A program made the translations under genes and the position numbers. A DNA stretch of 64,000 bases, taken from Bigelowiella natans CCMP2755. Its lineage: Eukaryota > Cercozoa > Chlorarachniophyceae. A model generated the notes under the pieces. That model made no database searches. It saw only the letters and a list, made by a program, of their open reading frames with translations, and was not told the origin of the DNA. Position 1 is the stretch's first letter. Each line of letters opens with the position of its first letter. Where the stretch lies: positions 22,411 to 86,410 of the forward strand of contig ADNK01001415.1 in assembly GCA_000320545.1 (NCBI GenBank). The letters are read 5' to 3'. Positions 1 through 12,341 of the stretch are shown piece by piece.

Positions 1-303
1 ATTGATAAAGAAGCTCCATGCAGGAAGATCAGCCGGGAGGATAGCGACCTCGCCAGCAAGAGAAAAGACGATAGGATGATGGACAATGCAAGAAATTCCA
101 AGAATTCTCAATTTTCTCGCAACCGAGGCAAACGACCCATGGCTGCTGCAGGTGATCAGAGAACTCAGAAAAGGGAGAGGGGCAGAAGGACATTCGACAG
201 AAGCAGAACACGACAATCAAGTAGAGCTAGACGAAACCGTCGCAGAGATGCATCGGAGAGAAGTAGTCGGCATAAGAGATGAGGATGACGAGCCGCCCAT
301 CTG
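1..303 (+). CDS. 3' end of an unidentified + strand gene (partial)
   Basis: A frame open from about position 80 to a TGA at 301-303 reads as a hydrophilic C-terminus (ANDPWLLQVIRELRKGRG, then an acidic tail ending DEDDEPPI). A second frame is open from base 1 to 282 and is very rich in R, K and D, so either the gene changes frame at a small intron near 60-95 or one frame is a shadow. No family is recognisable. It lies tail-to-tail with the SEP-UBX gene, which fits the alternating layout of the window. The start is outside the window. Confidence 0.35.
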
Positions 304-1628
304 ACTAGTACCAGATTTTTAATAATAAGGGTTTATAATTCGACAGAAGAAGAAGAAGAATCAAGTATACCAGATCAATCTTCACCGCAATGCCGCAGCT
401 TAATCCCATTGCAAATGAATGCAGCATCACATACACTTGTTACACATTCACGTATGTGCCCTGCATGATCAATTATACACGCCACGTATACATTGCATTG
501 GCGCGCGACTAGTAGTAGTGGTCATGCCTTGCCATGATCGCGGGTGGCGGCTAGGCTAGTAGTATTTACACCTCGCTGAACCACCGCATGCGCACGCAGC
601 GACAGCGTGTGCATCGTACAGCACATAATTGTGCTTGTCGTGTAAAAGTATACTGCTAATACACAGACATCACTTATGCCATGATTAGTATTATTGTAAA
701 TGATACGATAATAGACACAGTGTATTGCATGTCTATCATTACGATCGGCTGCTATCATCAGATATGCATACGCTACGTAACCTTCTGCATGCTAACCCTA
801 GCAGTGTGGTGAGAGTTATTTCGCCACGCAGCGGTCTCATATTAGCTTATATGCGCGCAACGGCGGACTATATATACGCTTGCGACATTTTGTCAGGGCC
901 TCGCACGAACGTACGTTGCACGTGTTGTACGTCTTGCATACATACATTGTAGCGTGGGAGTGGCATGGTGTGCGCGCGTATGTGACATTGCTAGATTGTA
1001 CAAGCTTTTACTAGCTGCCTGGAGGTCACAATTGTTTAATTGCAGAAATGAACAAAGCTCTAGAGCTCAACGCATGACAGCGCTGTAGCCGACTCGCGCT
1101 CTGCATATAGCTACACTAGGATAACTATTGAAAAAATACATGTGTCTATAGTCATCTTTTCGTACATCCGTCCGTCTCACATTAGGATGGTAATTGAAAA
1201 GATTTAAACAATTCACTCCACCCGTCTCATTCATGAGGTGGGAAAAGCGACTTAGCAAGCATCACTAGATCAGTAGTCATGTATTTCTACATCTACGATA
1301 CGGTAATATACTACTATCTGCCGCAATGCTGTCCGTCGCAGAACATCTGCACAAAGTTTGCATCTTTCTAGCTTCGATTGAATAGCGATAAGAATCCACC
1401 CCGACGTCGCATGCATCTATGCTCGCTACATCAATTCAGCCGTCGTTTTATTTATTTAGCATATTTTCTTCAATAGCGAAGATTTTTCAGAGTTAAAATT
1501 CGTTTATTTTCCCCACTAGCTTCATCTTGCATCATCCAATTCACATCGACTACATTTTTAATTAGTGGAAAAACTGACGTCGGTCCATATAATGTTTCGC
1601 GCAGCATCCGCAATCTGCTTCAGCATGT
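304..1628. other. Tail-to-tail intergenic island 1 (palindrome-rich)
   Basis: No exon-like reading frame is seen. The sequence from about 410 to 1440 is crowded with CATG, TGCA, CTAG, GCGC and ACGT tetramers, for example around 570-620 and 900-980. Similar sequence recurs in nearly every gap between gene 3' ends in the window. The last 100-150 bp before the SEP-UBX stop is plain AT-rich 3' flank. Confidence 0.55.
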
Positions 1629-3297
1629 TTACATTTTCTGGGTCACAACTCCGCCCTGTAATAGGAAAATATATTGGAGAGCAATCAGGTGATGAGGCAC
1701 TGGCTGGGAATGGAAGATTCAATTTTAACGTTTCAACTTATCACTTTCAATTTGAGCTCTTCGACTGTCTTGCTCGGGTCCTTAAGGATGGATTTTGGAG
1801 GAAAACCCGACACCAGATCAAAGGAAGCACCGCCACTTGTGAGGCTGTCAGTCGGGAAAACAGTGTGTTCAGTCGCTTCACTCTCAGAATTGCCAACAAC
1901 ACAGTTGTAATAAATGCGTGTGTATGTGTGTGTGTGTGTGAGTATTTATATATTAATGTAATAGATATCCACGAAATCCAAGAATTTATATTAGCCTCTT
2001 AATATTTTGTCAGAGCACCTAAGTACATGACGATAAATATCCAATGCCGTATGTGTCATATTGAACTGTGTTGGAACTCTTTTCCGGGGATGTAACATCT
2101 GTAAATTCACCACGCATAGGGGAGGACAGAAGCGTATTAGCGTCAATTCCACCATACAATTTCTTACATTGCTCACAGGTAATACTGTATAAGTCAAGAT
2201 CGATATCTCAAGAAGAAAAAGATAAAGTCGTACAAAAGCTCAAGGAAAGTAAGTATAGAGACACTAATACCAGCATGACGCGGCCTGATGGTTGCGAAGA
2301 ATCCACTGACACCTTTATTAAGATAATCGGGGAAAATAACGTTTGTGTTCGGAATTGCATGATTAGGGCAACCTAAAAACTCACATTTTTCGGGGTCGCA
2401 GAAGCTAGAACGGAGTCTTGCGTTTGGTTGCTAGATCTACAGAAGGAACAGAATGTCAGCTGATTTGAGTTGAATAGTATGAGAGATTAACGACTCTGTC
2501 TTCATGGAGAAGCCCTGTCCTTGAAAGGCTTGGAAGGATGGCTGAAATATTTAGAGCATTATGTGATGCGAATCGGTGAAGCTAGCGCGTTGCAGCACCT
2601 TTGGTTCCGAGTAGCTCTCACTTGACCGGTCTCTCACTTCGACTGTGAAGGATATCAGCATCTATGACTTAAGCTTTGGAACAAATTCGTGATTGGTTGC
2701 TTACTGGAAACTTCCTTAGAATTGTCTTTGACAATCGAAGCGATAATGGGTTCGAGTTCCTTTGGTACTTGTCTAATATTGCAGTAAAATTATTCAGTCT
2801 TATGCCTGGCGCAAACAGCTAAACGAATATGACTTCGTCTTCTTGAGTTCGTCCATTATCTTCTTGTTAGCTGGATCACTCTGAATTTGAATGTCTCAGC
2901 TCGCACAGTATATGAATCGAGATTAAAGGAATCATACATAGTCGCGGAACTTCTCGTCGCCACTCAACATGAAGCCGTTGCTGTACACGGTTATGACGAC
3001 CACCGGCCGATCCTTCGTGTTTCGAACTACCGCCGTATGGCTGTAAAAATCAAAGTGTAAAATTGTCGAACCCAGCGATAGACGAGCCTCAACTAAAGGG
3101 ACCTTGATTTGCCGCCCCCACTGAACTCTTCGGCCTTGCCGTTCTTATTATCATCTTTCTTGATGGATCCCAGCCCATGGATCTGTACGGAGACACAAAG
3201 AACAAGCGCGATGATTGTTGTGGCTCCAGTTCCGCATCAATGTGATTTGAAGTGATGGTTGCACTACTACACTGAGTACTACTACTACATTTGGCAT
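1629..3297 (-). CDS. NSFL1C: SEP and UBX domain protein, p47/SHP1-like p97 cofactor
   Basis: Read on the minus strand, exons give a SEP domain (VVITVYSNGFMLSGDEKFRDY, then a segment containing VPKELEPIIASIV) followed by a C-terminal UBX domain (RKRVPTQFNMTHTALDIY, ASFDLVSGFPPKSI, ending GGVVTQKM with TAA at 1631-1629). The SEP-UBX pair is the signature of p47/SHP1 adaptors that recruit the AAA ATPase p97/Cdc48 for membrane fusion and ubiquitin-dependent work. The supported C-terminal exons are 1629-1655, 1745-1844 and 2019 to about 2090, with matching phases. The proposed start (3297) gives a 9-bp first exon and an intron opening with GTAGTAGTAG. No N-terminal UBA domain is visible, so this form is shorter than p47. 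It is head-to-head with the p24 gene, 170 bp between start codons. The join just before the UBX domain is uncertain. Confidence 0.78.
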
Positions 3298-3467
3298 GGT
3301 CTTTGTCTCGAAGCTTCCAGGAGGGAGGAGCAGTGGCTTTCAGACTCTATGGAAGGAGATTATCTGTAAATGCGAAATGATTCGATTTTTTATTAAGAAT
3401 CGCATACATTTTGATAATTATTACTGAATATCGGGTATTCGCAAACTTACGGAACTTTGTCACGGCA

Positions 3468-4594
3468 ATGAGAGCGATGGCTGAGGCCCCCACCCCACGC
3501 GCCACGTCATACTCTCACGGAAGCGGACTTTACCACAAAGGCTCCCCATTTGCCTCCATTCCAAAGTCTTTCATCCTATGCGTCATTATTCTTATCACAC
3601 AGTTGCAAGTAGAAGCCTCTGTTCTCACATTCCAGGTCTGTAGCAGATGAAGGAAAAACAACAACAATTTTTCATTACGATGACTCATTGGCCGTGATTA
3701 GGTCGAGCCTCGAACCATGGATTGTGTCTATGAGGTTGTAGAGCAAGGTAAAACTTTTGAAATGGATTTCGAGGTCGCGAGAGGAGGCTTATTGGACATA
3801 AAGGTGTCTTGCGTAACTTTTAACTCGTCCGTTCAGAGCCCAAACCTAGATTTCCTTAAAGGTAAAGATATTCAGCCCAAGGGGAAATGTAATCTTGGAC
3901 AAGATGACGTTTTTCAACCACGCTGATGATGCCAAACTTGAAGCGGAAGGCCACATCACTTTCGTTGCATTAGCGTCTGGGGAGCACAAGTAAACGGGAT
4001 GCCTTTTTATATCGTACGTTTCTGTATGATAATTCTTACCATAATACAGGATTTGTTTCGATAACACAATGTCACGATGGACAGCGAAAGTTGTAAGCAT
4101 GCTTATTCCATCCGAGACGACTAAGGGTCACGAAAGTATAGCAAAGCTTGGTAATGGCAAATGAATAAGCAAAAAATAAGTTTCAACTTGACGCTTTGAT
4201 TGGTGGCATTAATTTCAGAGCATCTTGGACCAGTTGTGGACTCTATTATTAAAATTGCCGATAGTTTGGATGCAGTGACCCGCACACAGCATCACATGGC
4301 GATCCGCGAACGAAATCATCAAGACAGTTGAGTGAATCTCAATCCTAGCAAGATATCCCACAAAACTAACAAATTTATTAAAAATCAGCCCAATTGTCAA
4401 CAAATTCAAGAGTACATTGGATGGCAGCTTTTGAGTCGTGCGCTCTTATTGGAATGAGGTATGATTGATCTTCATTCAATTCGTTTGATGTAACTTCTTT
4501 TCATGTAACCTAAATAAATTTAAACAGTCTATTTCAAGTTTACTACGTACGCCAATGGCTTTCCACGAAGGGCCCAAGGCGCAGACGCGTATAA
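3468..4594 (+). CDS. TMED: p24/TMED family cargo receptor (emp24/gp25L)
   Basis: Seven exons (3468-3635, 3702-3812, 3862-3989, 4050-4150, 4219-4326, 4389-4458, 4528-4594) join in phase. The product has a signal peptide (ILCVIILITQLQVEASVLTF), a GOLD domain (VEPRTMDCVYEVVEQGKTF ... ICFDN), a coiled-coil (LGPVVDSIIKIADSLDAV), the family motif TNSRVHWMAAFES and a membrane segment with SLFQVYYVRQWL before a short basic tail. p24 proteins cycle between ER and Golgi in COPI/COPII vesicles and help sort cargo. The usual FF and KKxx motifs are changed: VYYVRQWL and a tail ending RRRRV. The 49-bp second intron is short, and two alternative acceptors (37 or 46 bp) also keep frame. The start is the first ATG before the signal peptide. 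Confidence 0.9.
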
Positions 4595-5739
4595 ACATTG
4601 AAATGAAATCATAAATTGTGGAGATATTTTGTGCGGACAATAACGTCCTTCTAGTTGATCACATGAGAGGTACAGTTTCGTCGTGAATTCCGTAATGTTA
4701 CACACTTAACAATGATAGCAATGGCTTCCTCATCACACATCTAAGCATGTGGTAAATTCAATGTTCATAGTGTGACTACACGACAATGTTCATGCACTCA
4801 TCAACATCGTGCAAATTGCGAGCCATTTGCGAGCCACCACTGTCTATTAGTCTAGCTGCCGCTGACCAAACACATTATTGTGTTGTACATGCAGCATGGC
4901 CAGGCTCATCAGCGCTAGAGCGACATGCATGTCTACTAGATATCTAGATGTGTGTGCGTCATCAGCGCGCAGCAGTGGGCGTCAGCATCGTGACCTCGCA
5001 AACAAAGTGTGTGTGGCGAAAAATTGCGATGCGCACGCACGCACTGCAAGCACACTCTCTCAACGTACGCAACTAAAAAGTGCATGTGGAGACCATCTAG
5101 CCATGGCCGGCTCTTGCGATGCGGGTGCACGCTAGCTGTCACATTTTTTAGACTTTGTGAACATTGCTGCGCAGCATTGATGATGACTGATCGACAATGG
5201 TGAGCAATGGAACTGAGTCGCGTGCGTGCGGACGAACACTTGCGCACAGTCAGTTTGCGCACGCACATCAGCTCGCGCGTGCACAGCTGCGCATGCTACA
5301 TGCTAGCATGCATGAAGGTGTGCGCGTGGCTGAGAGCGCACATTGCTTGTGTTCGCGAAAAATTCAATTCATCCATGACAAGCCTCATGATTTGCGTTTG
5401 GCATTCAAATGCAAAAATACCACACTTCCCGACGCAAGCCTTTGCATTGCGAAGTGGAAAAAAATCAATGTGCAAAAAAACAATGCAACCATCATTGTGC
5501 AATGCGAGAATAAAAATCTGAACATTGCATGCACTGCGCGATGAGCAACGCATCGCCCATTGTTGTTGTTCTATGTGCTACTCACACAACGATCGTAATG
5601 ATCTAACATGCGCGCACGCACCACCTTTTCATTTGTCGATTATTTAGGTTGCTCTTTCGCGTTGCTAATAGCAATCGTTTGACATCATTGGTGCGGTGTA
5701 GGTGCTGTAGACTCACTCAGGAAGGCAATTGGGCCTCTG
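4595..5739. other. Tail-to-tail intergenic island 2 (palindrome-rich)
   Basis: Between the p24 stop and the stop of the SHxW-domain gene. From about 4740 to 5620 the sequence is dense in GCGCA, TGCATG, CATG and CTAG. Several long open frames here are compositional and show no domain or splice-site support. Confidence 0.55.
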
Positions 5740-6766
5740 CTATTGGCTCATCTTCCTACAATACATGCAAAACTGACTCGTTGCATCGCGAATATTCGCC
5801 GTGGTCCAAGCTACGGTTGATGCCGGTAGGCCATGTTGCCACTTCGAATCCTTTTCGTACCATGTTGTACCTTGACGGGCTGCGCTAGATTCATCATCTG
5901 TTGGGCTAGGATCTTCTCCACTGCATTGAATGATTTCTCTCATTCTATTTCGCAAACACACAGCGTTCTCCATCCTTTCTTCTTTCTCTTTTACTGTGCA
6001 CACACTGTTTTGCTCCTCCGCTATCGAATTCACGATCACCTGCGATGATGATGATAATGATGATGATGATGATGATGATGATGATTGTGATGGAGATGGT
6101 TGTGGTGAGGATGATGTGTTGGTGTTGGTGTTAGTGGTGGTGGCGATGATGATGATGATGATCACAATGATGATGATCATGATCATGATCATGATTATTG
6201 TGATGACCTCCCAATCATCTCTTTGTGCAAACGCCGTTGTGAGATCAAGCTGACACGCAAGTTTTCTCCATGGATCAGCACACCCAGTTGTTGTCGATGT
6301 CTTATCAAGAAACACACCGTCATCACACCCAAACACAATGTCCGCTCCTTCCCTTAGCCCATAATTCAACTCATAGGCACACCAGGCCCTGGACAATGTG
6401 AGCCTGTCCGGTTGTTGTATGTCATCTTGGATTGCTAGTATTTCTTTTTGGCCCTCGGTAATCACGGTATTTATAGCCAATGCAAACGGGCTTTCATCCT
6501 TAGGGTTGTAATTGGGGTTGGGGTTAGGGTTGGGGTTGGGGCTAGGGGTTAGGGTTAGGGTTACCGGCGGTTTTTCTAAGTCCAAAGCCCACTGATTGTT
6601 TGCAAATGTACACACCCAGTAAAACGTTGATTCTTTTTCTGCTGCCTTATGTCCCTTTCTTCTAAAATGTGCTAATACGGCCTTAACGAAGGGTTTGAAC
6701 CGCCCGGACCAGTTGTGTGACACAAAGTATGTAGGGCGCCCTGTGTGCATGTGCATGTGCATGTGC

Positions 6767-6797
<31 letters not shown>

Positions 6798-7143
6798 AGT
6801 GTGTGTGTGTGTGTGTTACAATGATAATCATGATGTCAGGTATTAAAAAAAAAAAACCGATGATGATGATGATGATGATCACACACCTCCCCCTCCAAAG
6901 TGTGTTACGAACGATTTTCCGCTGATTGCAGTTGCGGGCGTCACAAGATAACCATTAACTTCGTGCATCGTCACACAATCGATGTGTAACATTCCTGTTT
7001 GTGTGCATAATGCTTTCAATTTATTATCCTGGAGTCTGTTCCCACACCCAGGCATGATACTTGTTTCTTCTGGGCCTGATGATGATGATGATGATGATGA
7101 TGACAATGATAATGATTATGATGACATGACAACAACAACAACA

Positions 7144-7180
<37 letters not shown>

Positions 7181-7891
7181 CAATGACAATGCTGAGAATA
7201 ATGATTACAATGACGATGACGATGATGATGATGAAGATACCTTCATAGGTGCGTTTTGAAAGTGTCGCGGTATCAATTTCTGTGAGGTCCTCCATGAATT
7301 TCAACACTTTTTCCAACATCGCTACGCTAATCGCACGCATTTGCGTAGGTTCCTCGGTTACATTTACACCCGAGTGTGCGCCAGTGATGGACTCTTCGCC
7401 TTGATTATCATCGTCATTATCATCATCCGTGCGAGGGCCAGTGACAAAAAAAATATTGCCTCATCGTCGTCATTGTCATCATCATCATCATCATCATCAT
7501 CACCATCATTGTTGTCACAACTATCACCATCATCACCATCATCATCATCATCATCATCATCATCATTACCGAAGTGGGTCCTCATCAAACCTTCCCACTC
7601 GTTTTGGGTAACAGGGGCAACATACTGTCTGCAATCTTCCCCGTTTGTGCATTTGTATGTTTGGCAGCACACAGCAAGTTGAGATTCTCTCGGGGGAAAT
7701 CGGCCATTACGGTTGAGCCCTTCCCAATTGACTATTTTCAAATTTGCAGTTGAAGCATTGCGGTGGGCGTGCGAGATGTGTTTGTTTTTTTTCAATCTGG
7801 GTGGAGTTAAGACGTTTTGTGATTGGGATGGATGGTCGATTGCAAACGCGTTGATGGAAATGATTAGGAGTAGCGTTTCAATTCTAGCCAT
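5740..7891 (-). CDS. SHxW...FANNQW...WCAYE domain protein (algal family, function unknown)
   Basis: Six minus-strand exons (7570-7891, 7241-7399, 6887-7069, 6565-6740, 6208-6498, 5740-6039) join with every phase consistent into 476 codons. The core reads YFVSHNWSGRFKPFVKAVL, FYWVCTFANNQWALDL, ESPFALAINTV, then RAWCAYELNYGL. I recall this motif order from large protein families in dinoflagellates and other algae; the fold is probably related to TIR-type domains, but no function is established. The N-terminal part is Cys-rich (CCQTYKCTNGEDC) after a hydrophobic stretch (MARIETLLLIISINAFA) that could be a signal peptide. All five introns (170, 171, 146, 66 and 168 bp) are simple-sequence DNA; the 66-bp one is a telomere-like repeat. 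The start could lie upstream, since an acceptor-like TTGCAG precedes this ATG. Confidence 0.78.
6499..6564 (-). repeat. Telomere-like (CCCTAA)n intron
   Basis: On the plus strand this is degenerate TTAGGG/TTGGGG repeats (GGGGTTAGGGTTAGGGTTAC at its upper end). On the minus strand it starts GTAACCCTAACCC and ends CCTAAG, so it is a proper GT-AG intron of 66 bp. Its length is a multiple of three and it has no stop, so retention would insert a T/P/N-rich stretch rather than break the frame. Removing it restores the conserved LDLEKPP-DESPFALAI junction. Confidence 0.75.
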
Positions 7892-8021
7892 CTCTCCAGT
7901 GATCTGCAATGAGTTGTTGATTAGGATTTTCAAATTGCATGTGTTTGTTGGTCATTTTGCATTTTCACAAAGGAAATTTGCACATGTGTGCACACATGTG
8001 TGTGCACCCATGCACGCATGT

Positions 8022-8065
<44 letters not shown>

Positions 8066-8655
8066 CCTTTCCCCACCCCCCTCTCCTGAAAACACACATG
8101 CACACTCACACACCACTCGAAGATGCAGAAAGATTCGATTCCAAAATTTGAAAATTTGGAATGGAAAATTCAAATCCAAATCCAGATTCAAAAAACAATT
8201 TGTCAGGATGTTTCATTGTTGTGATTTGAGCGGATGCAGGGTGAAACCACAGATTTTGTGCCATGGAACAATGAAAATTCGTTCAAAAAATAAAATTTCG
8301 CACCGGCCATGGGTGCAATCCATGCTTTTTTTTTTGACCGATTTCCTACTAGGGGACACAGGATGTTGATTGATTCGTGTCCATTTAGTTGCATTCCAAC
8401 AAAACAATAATGTGCACAAGATTCAAGGTCCACATTAGGTTCATTTTTTGACGTTCCAACATCGGAAGGATGCACAAGCTGCAACAATCATTGGAAGCGC
8501 CTCGGGAAGCACGAGCTTAGAGATCATGTGCAGATCCCTTCTATGCAGTGACCGTCCGTCTCTATGCATGTCGCATAGATAAAATCGCATTGATTTGTTG
8601 CTCAGGTAGACCGTCTCCAAGAATCATTTTCTTCCAATTCAAAGCACCGACTAGA
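7892..8655. promoter_or_regulatory. Divergent intergenic region between SHxW-domain gene and importin alpha
   Basis: Start codons on either side point outward. It contains a (CA)n tract at about 8029-8064 and AT-rich sequence with repeated AAATTC/GAAAATT words around 8145-8195. No clear exon is seen, although 5' untranslated exons of either gene could lie here. Confidence 0.35.
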
Positions 8656-9472
8656 ATGGCCGACAACCAAACCATTGCGGAACTTCTCGAAAGAGCACAG
8701 CTCTCACAGTAACTTTGCTGTCCCCCCCATCTCTATCTCAAAAACGCACACAGGAGAGCTCTTTTATTTTTTGGTCGCAATGATCGATCGCTCAGAGCGA
8801 CGAGTGCCCGTAATCCCCCCTTTTCCGCTTTGTTGGTCTCATACACACGTGTTTCCCTAGGTACACAGAGAAGGCTGAGGAGACGAAGGTTAGGTGGAGA
8901 AAGATGTGATGAGCATGACCCTTTCGAATCATGGATTTAGTTGCCCCCATCCGTGTACATTTGTTCGTCCATATCTTCACCTATTCATCATTGATCCATC
9001 TCGAATTGTGCTTCAAGGCGGAGCTCAGCAGTCTTCTGAATGTCGTGGATGATTCTAAGGAGTTCACCACATACTGTAGTGACTACCTGGGTTCGTCATT
9101 TGTTTCGTCATTTGTTCCTCCTTCCTTTCACTTGATAAACCCAAGACTCACGCAAGCAACGTACTTTGTGTGCTGCTTCAGGGTTGGGAAAACCTGGCCA
9201 TCGGGTCGATCTCTTCAATCTGATTTTGCTAAAACTTATACTTGACTTATTCCTACTTCCTGCATAAAGCCTGCTTTCCATGTATAATATACTTTCGCGC
9301 AGATGAGGTTGAAGAAGGCCATAGCGAGTGCCATAGCTGAGGTAACAAACCTCTTCTACTGACTTCTTTCCATGTTTTGCCATCGAAAGTCGTACGTAAA
9401 TCCTCCTCGATTTAAATGATCGAGAGAAATCGATCACTCCTTTTCTACAGTTTTCCTTATTTTCATCAGGGG

Positions 9473-9520
<48 letters not shown>

Positions 9521-9700
9521 TATGTATTTCCTTTCTCCATAGCAGCACGGTTGATATAGTGATATGATTTAGGGATGGGGACAAAACCAAGGCGGCAAGA
9601 GTTCTAATCCGTTCAATAAAGGTAAAATCGTGTGTGTCTTCTGCATACCTTGATAGCCGTCGTTATCATCATCATCATTATCATCATCATCATCATTATC
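8656..9700 (+). other. Region with possible 5' exons of importin alpha
   Basis: An ATG at 8656 opens MADNQTIAELLERAQLSQ before a stop. Exon-like pieces with flanking AG/GT occur at about 9301-9341 and 9574-9621. None could be shown to encode the expected importin-beta-binding domain, so they are left unassigned. A (TA)n tract occupies about 9477-9517 and an (ATC)n tract about 9663-9710. Confidence 0.25.
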
Positions 9701-9724
9701 ATCGTCATCACATTTCATTCTCAG

Positions 9725-10565
9725 ATGACGGCCGTACCGCAAAATTGTCCGAAATCATGGATTACAAGACGATGGTAGGGAGCTCCAACCCCAAGGTCAT
9801 CAGCTCATTTTAGTACCAGCTATGCGGTAGAACCATCCCACCAAGGAAGCAAAGCGTGAGAAGGAAAGAAAGACGAATGGACCTCCCTCTCAAAGATCGA
9901 TAGATATTCTTACGTGTATACTATGCGGAGAGGACGAACAACCATGTCATCATCATCATGGGGTCGTTATATATCTTTCTCTGTCATCATCGCTGCTCTT
10001 CTTCACCATGTCAGGAAGTTCTCTCGGGGATCACCTTAGTGCGGAAGCTGGTATCAGCAGGTTCGTCTTCTTTAATGACTTCAATGACTGTCGTTGTCGT
10101 CGTCGTCGTTGTCGTCGTCGTCGTCGTCGTTGTCGTTGTCGTCGTCGTCGTTACCTCTCCCTCATTCGAAAACTCTTATTGCTGCTAACAGTTTGTCGGT
10201 CGGTCGGTCAGTCAGCCAGTCGTCGATTGTGATCTTCGTCTTTCCCAAAACGGCTACCTACTCCAACATGAATCTGCACATTATATATGTGTATATATAA
10301 AAAATGTATATAGATATCCACACACATATTATTGCTATTATTCCGCAACAGAAGTCAACCCGCCAATCCAGCAGGTCATCGACCAGGGTAAGTGCAATAT
10401 GTTTTTGTTACAGAAATAATAAATAACAATCATGGTGCCGATCCTGCTGCTGCTGCTGATGGTGGTGATGACGATGATGATGACGATGAGGCCGAGATCA
10501 CGACCTTAAACAAGAAGAACCAATTGTAACGACACGACATACATCAACGCAACGTTTATATAAGT

Positions 10566-10610
<45 letters not shown>

Positions 10611-10763
10611 GACTGTGGAGATGATGGTGGAGAGGAGGAGGAAGCAGCTCTAATGAAGCTGTTTGACAAAGATGCTTGCCGATGAGATGCAGCTTCGGAG
10701 AGAATCTTCCTTTGATAATACCGTGAATAGATAGAAGTATATTCATTGGCTATCTACCGTAAT

Positions 10764-10801
<38 letters not shown>

Positions 10802-11653
10802 ATATAACCGGTGTCGTTGTTTCGTTGTTCTGGCTTGTGTTTGTCTCCTCCTCCTTCTCCTCCTCCTCCTCCTCCTCCTCCTCCTCCTCTATATATTCCT
10901 TCTTCTTCTTCTTCCTCCTCCTCCCCCTCCTCCTCCTACTACTACTACTCACAGGTTTTGTCCCAATCCTCGTCAATCACCTTAAAACGGCCGACAAGAA
11001 TGCGGTGCTTCTAGAGTGCGCATGGGCACTCACGAACATCGCTTCATCAACACATGAACATGTACGTTATATGATGGGGGGGAAAAAAAAAAAGAAGAAG
11101 AAGAAGAAGAAGAGATAGAAGTAGACACCCAGTCACCAGATGCTGTTGATCCCCATCACCACCACTACCATTAATAACCGCCACTACCACCACCACCATT
11201 GCCGCCATCATTAGACCAACGCTGTGGTGAAGAGCGGCGCTGTTCCTCTGTTTATCAAGAATATCACGCACCCTCAAAGGGCTGTGCAGGAGCAATGTGA
11301 GGAGGAGGAGGAATAGCAGTAGCAATAGTAGTAGTGCTCGTTATTGTACACATGTTCTATGGTATGAGGATGGTGATTGTGGGACTTAATCAGTAGTAGT
11401 AAAGATGATGATAATGATAATGAGGATGATGATGATGGTGATGGTGATGGTGGTGATTGTGGGATAGAAACTGTGGTAGTAGTAGTAGTAGTAGTAACGG
11501 TAGTGATTTGGTAGTATTAGCTGTGATGATGATCTAATCACAAAAATGATGAAGGAAGGTGTGAAATTCTAAGACTAAATACTAGCTCACTAAATGCATG
11601 TGGTAGCTATCAATACTCGACGATATTATACAAATTCTACCTACCTATATAAC

Positions 11654-11698
<45 letters not shown>

Positions 11699-12260
11699 AC
11701 ACACATATATAAATATTCGTTAGGCATATGGGCGCTCGGAAACATCGCAGGCGACAACGTAACATCAAACAAAACCAAATCACGAGAAGCAAAGAGAACA
11801 TGAAAATATCGTCATCGTCACGCTCATCATCCTCGTCACTATCTCGCATGATAATACACGCTAACAAACAAACAAACAAACAAATCTATCTCCGGCAGTC
11901 ACGAACATCCTTCTTTACTATCATCGCTTATAATAGGTTGGATTCCGTGACATACTGTTAGAACAAGGCGCTGCTGATGCGATCGTGAAAGAACTTATGG
12001 TTGTTGTTGTTGTTGTTGCTATTGATGATAATGATGATGACGTTGATGTTGTTGTATGATGCAAAGAATGAATTTCATGATGCTATCGATCTTTCAGTGA
12101 CAGGGCAATCTGCTGCTCGCTTTCTCTCCGCCCTCCCCCCCCCCTCTCTCTTTCTCTCTCTCGTGGTGTGTAAATGTGATATAGCCTGACCCCAGCTTGC
12201 ATCCCCTGAGCCTTTTGAAAAATGCAGCCTGGACACTCAGGTTGGACACACGCACACACG

Positions 12261-12341
<81 letters not shown>

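Noticed and set aside
4878-5553. Several overlapping frames of 60-115 codons in island 2
   Set aside because: Open on both strands at once, Cys/His/Arg-rich from GCGCA/TGCA composition, no splice sites or domains.
7078-7340. Asp- and Ile-rich frames in the (GAT)n tracts, possible acidic protein domain
   Set aside because: The tracts lie between splice sites with consistent phases on both sides; removing them gives a continuous conserved protein, so they are introns.
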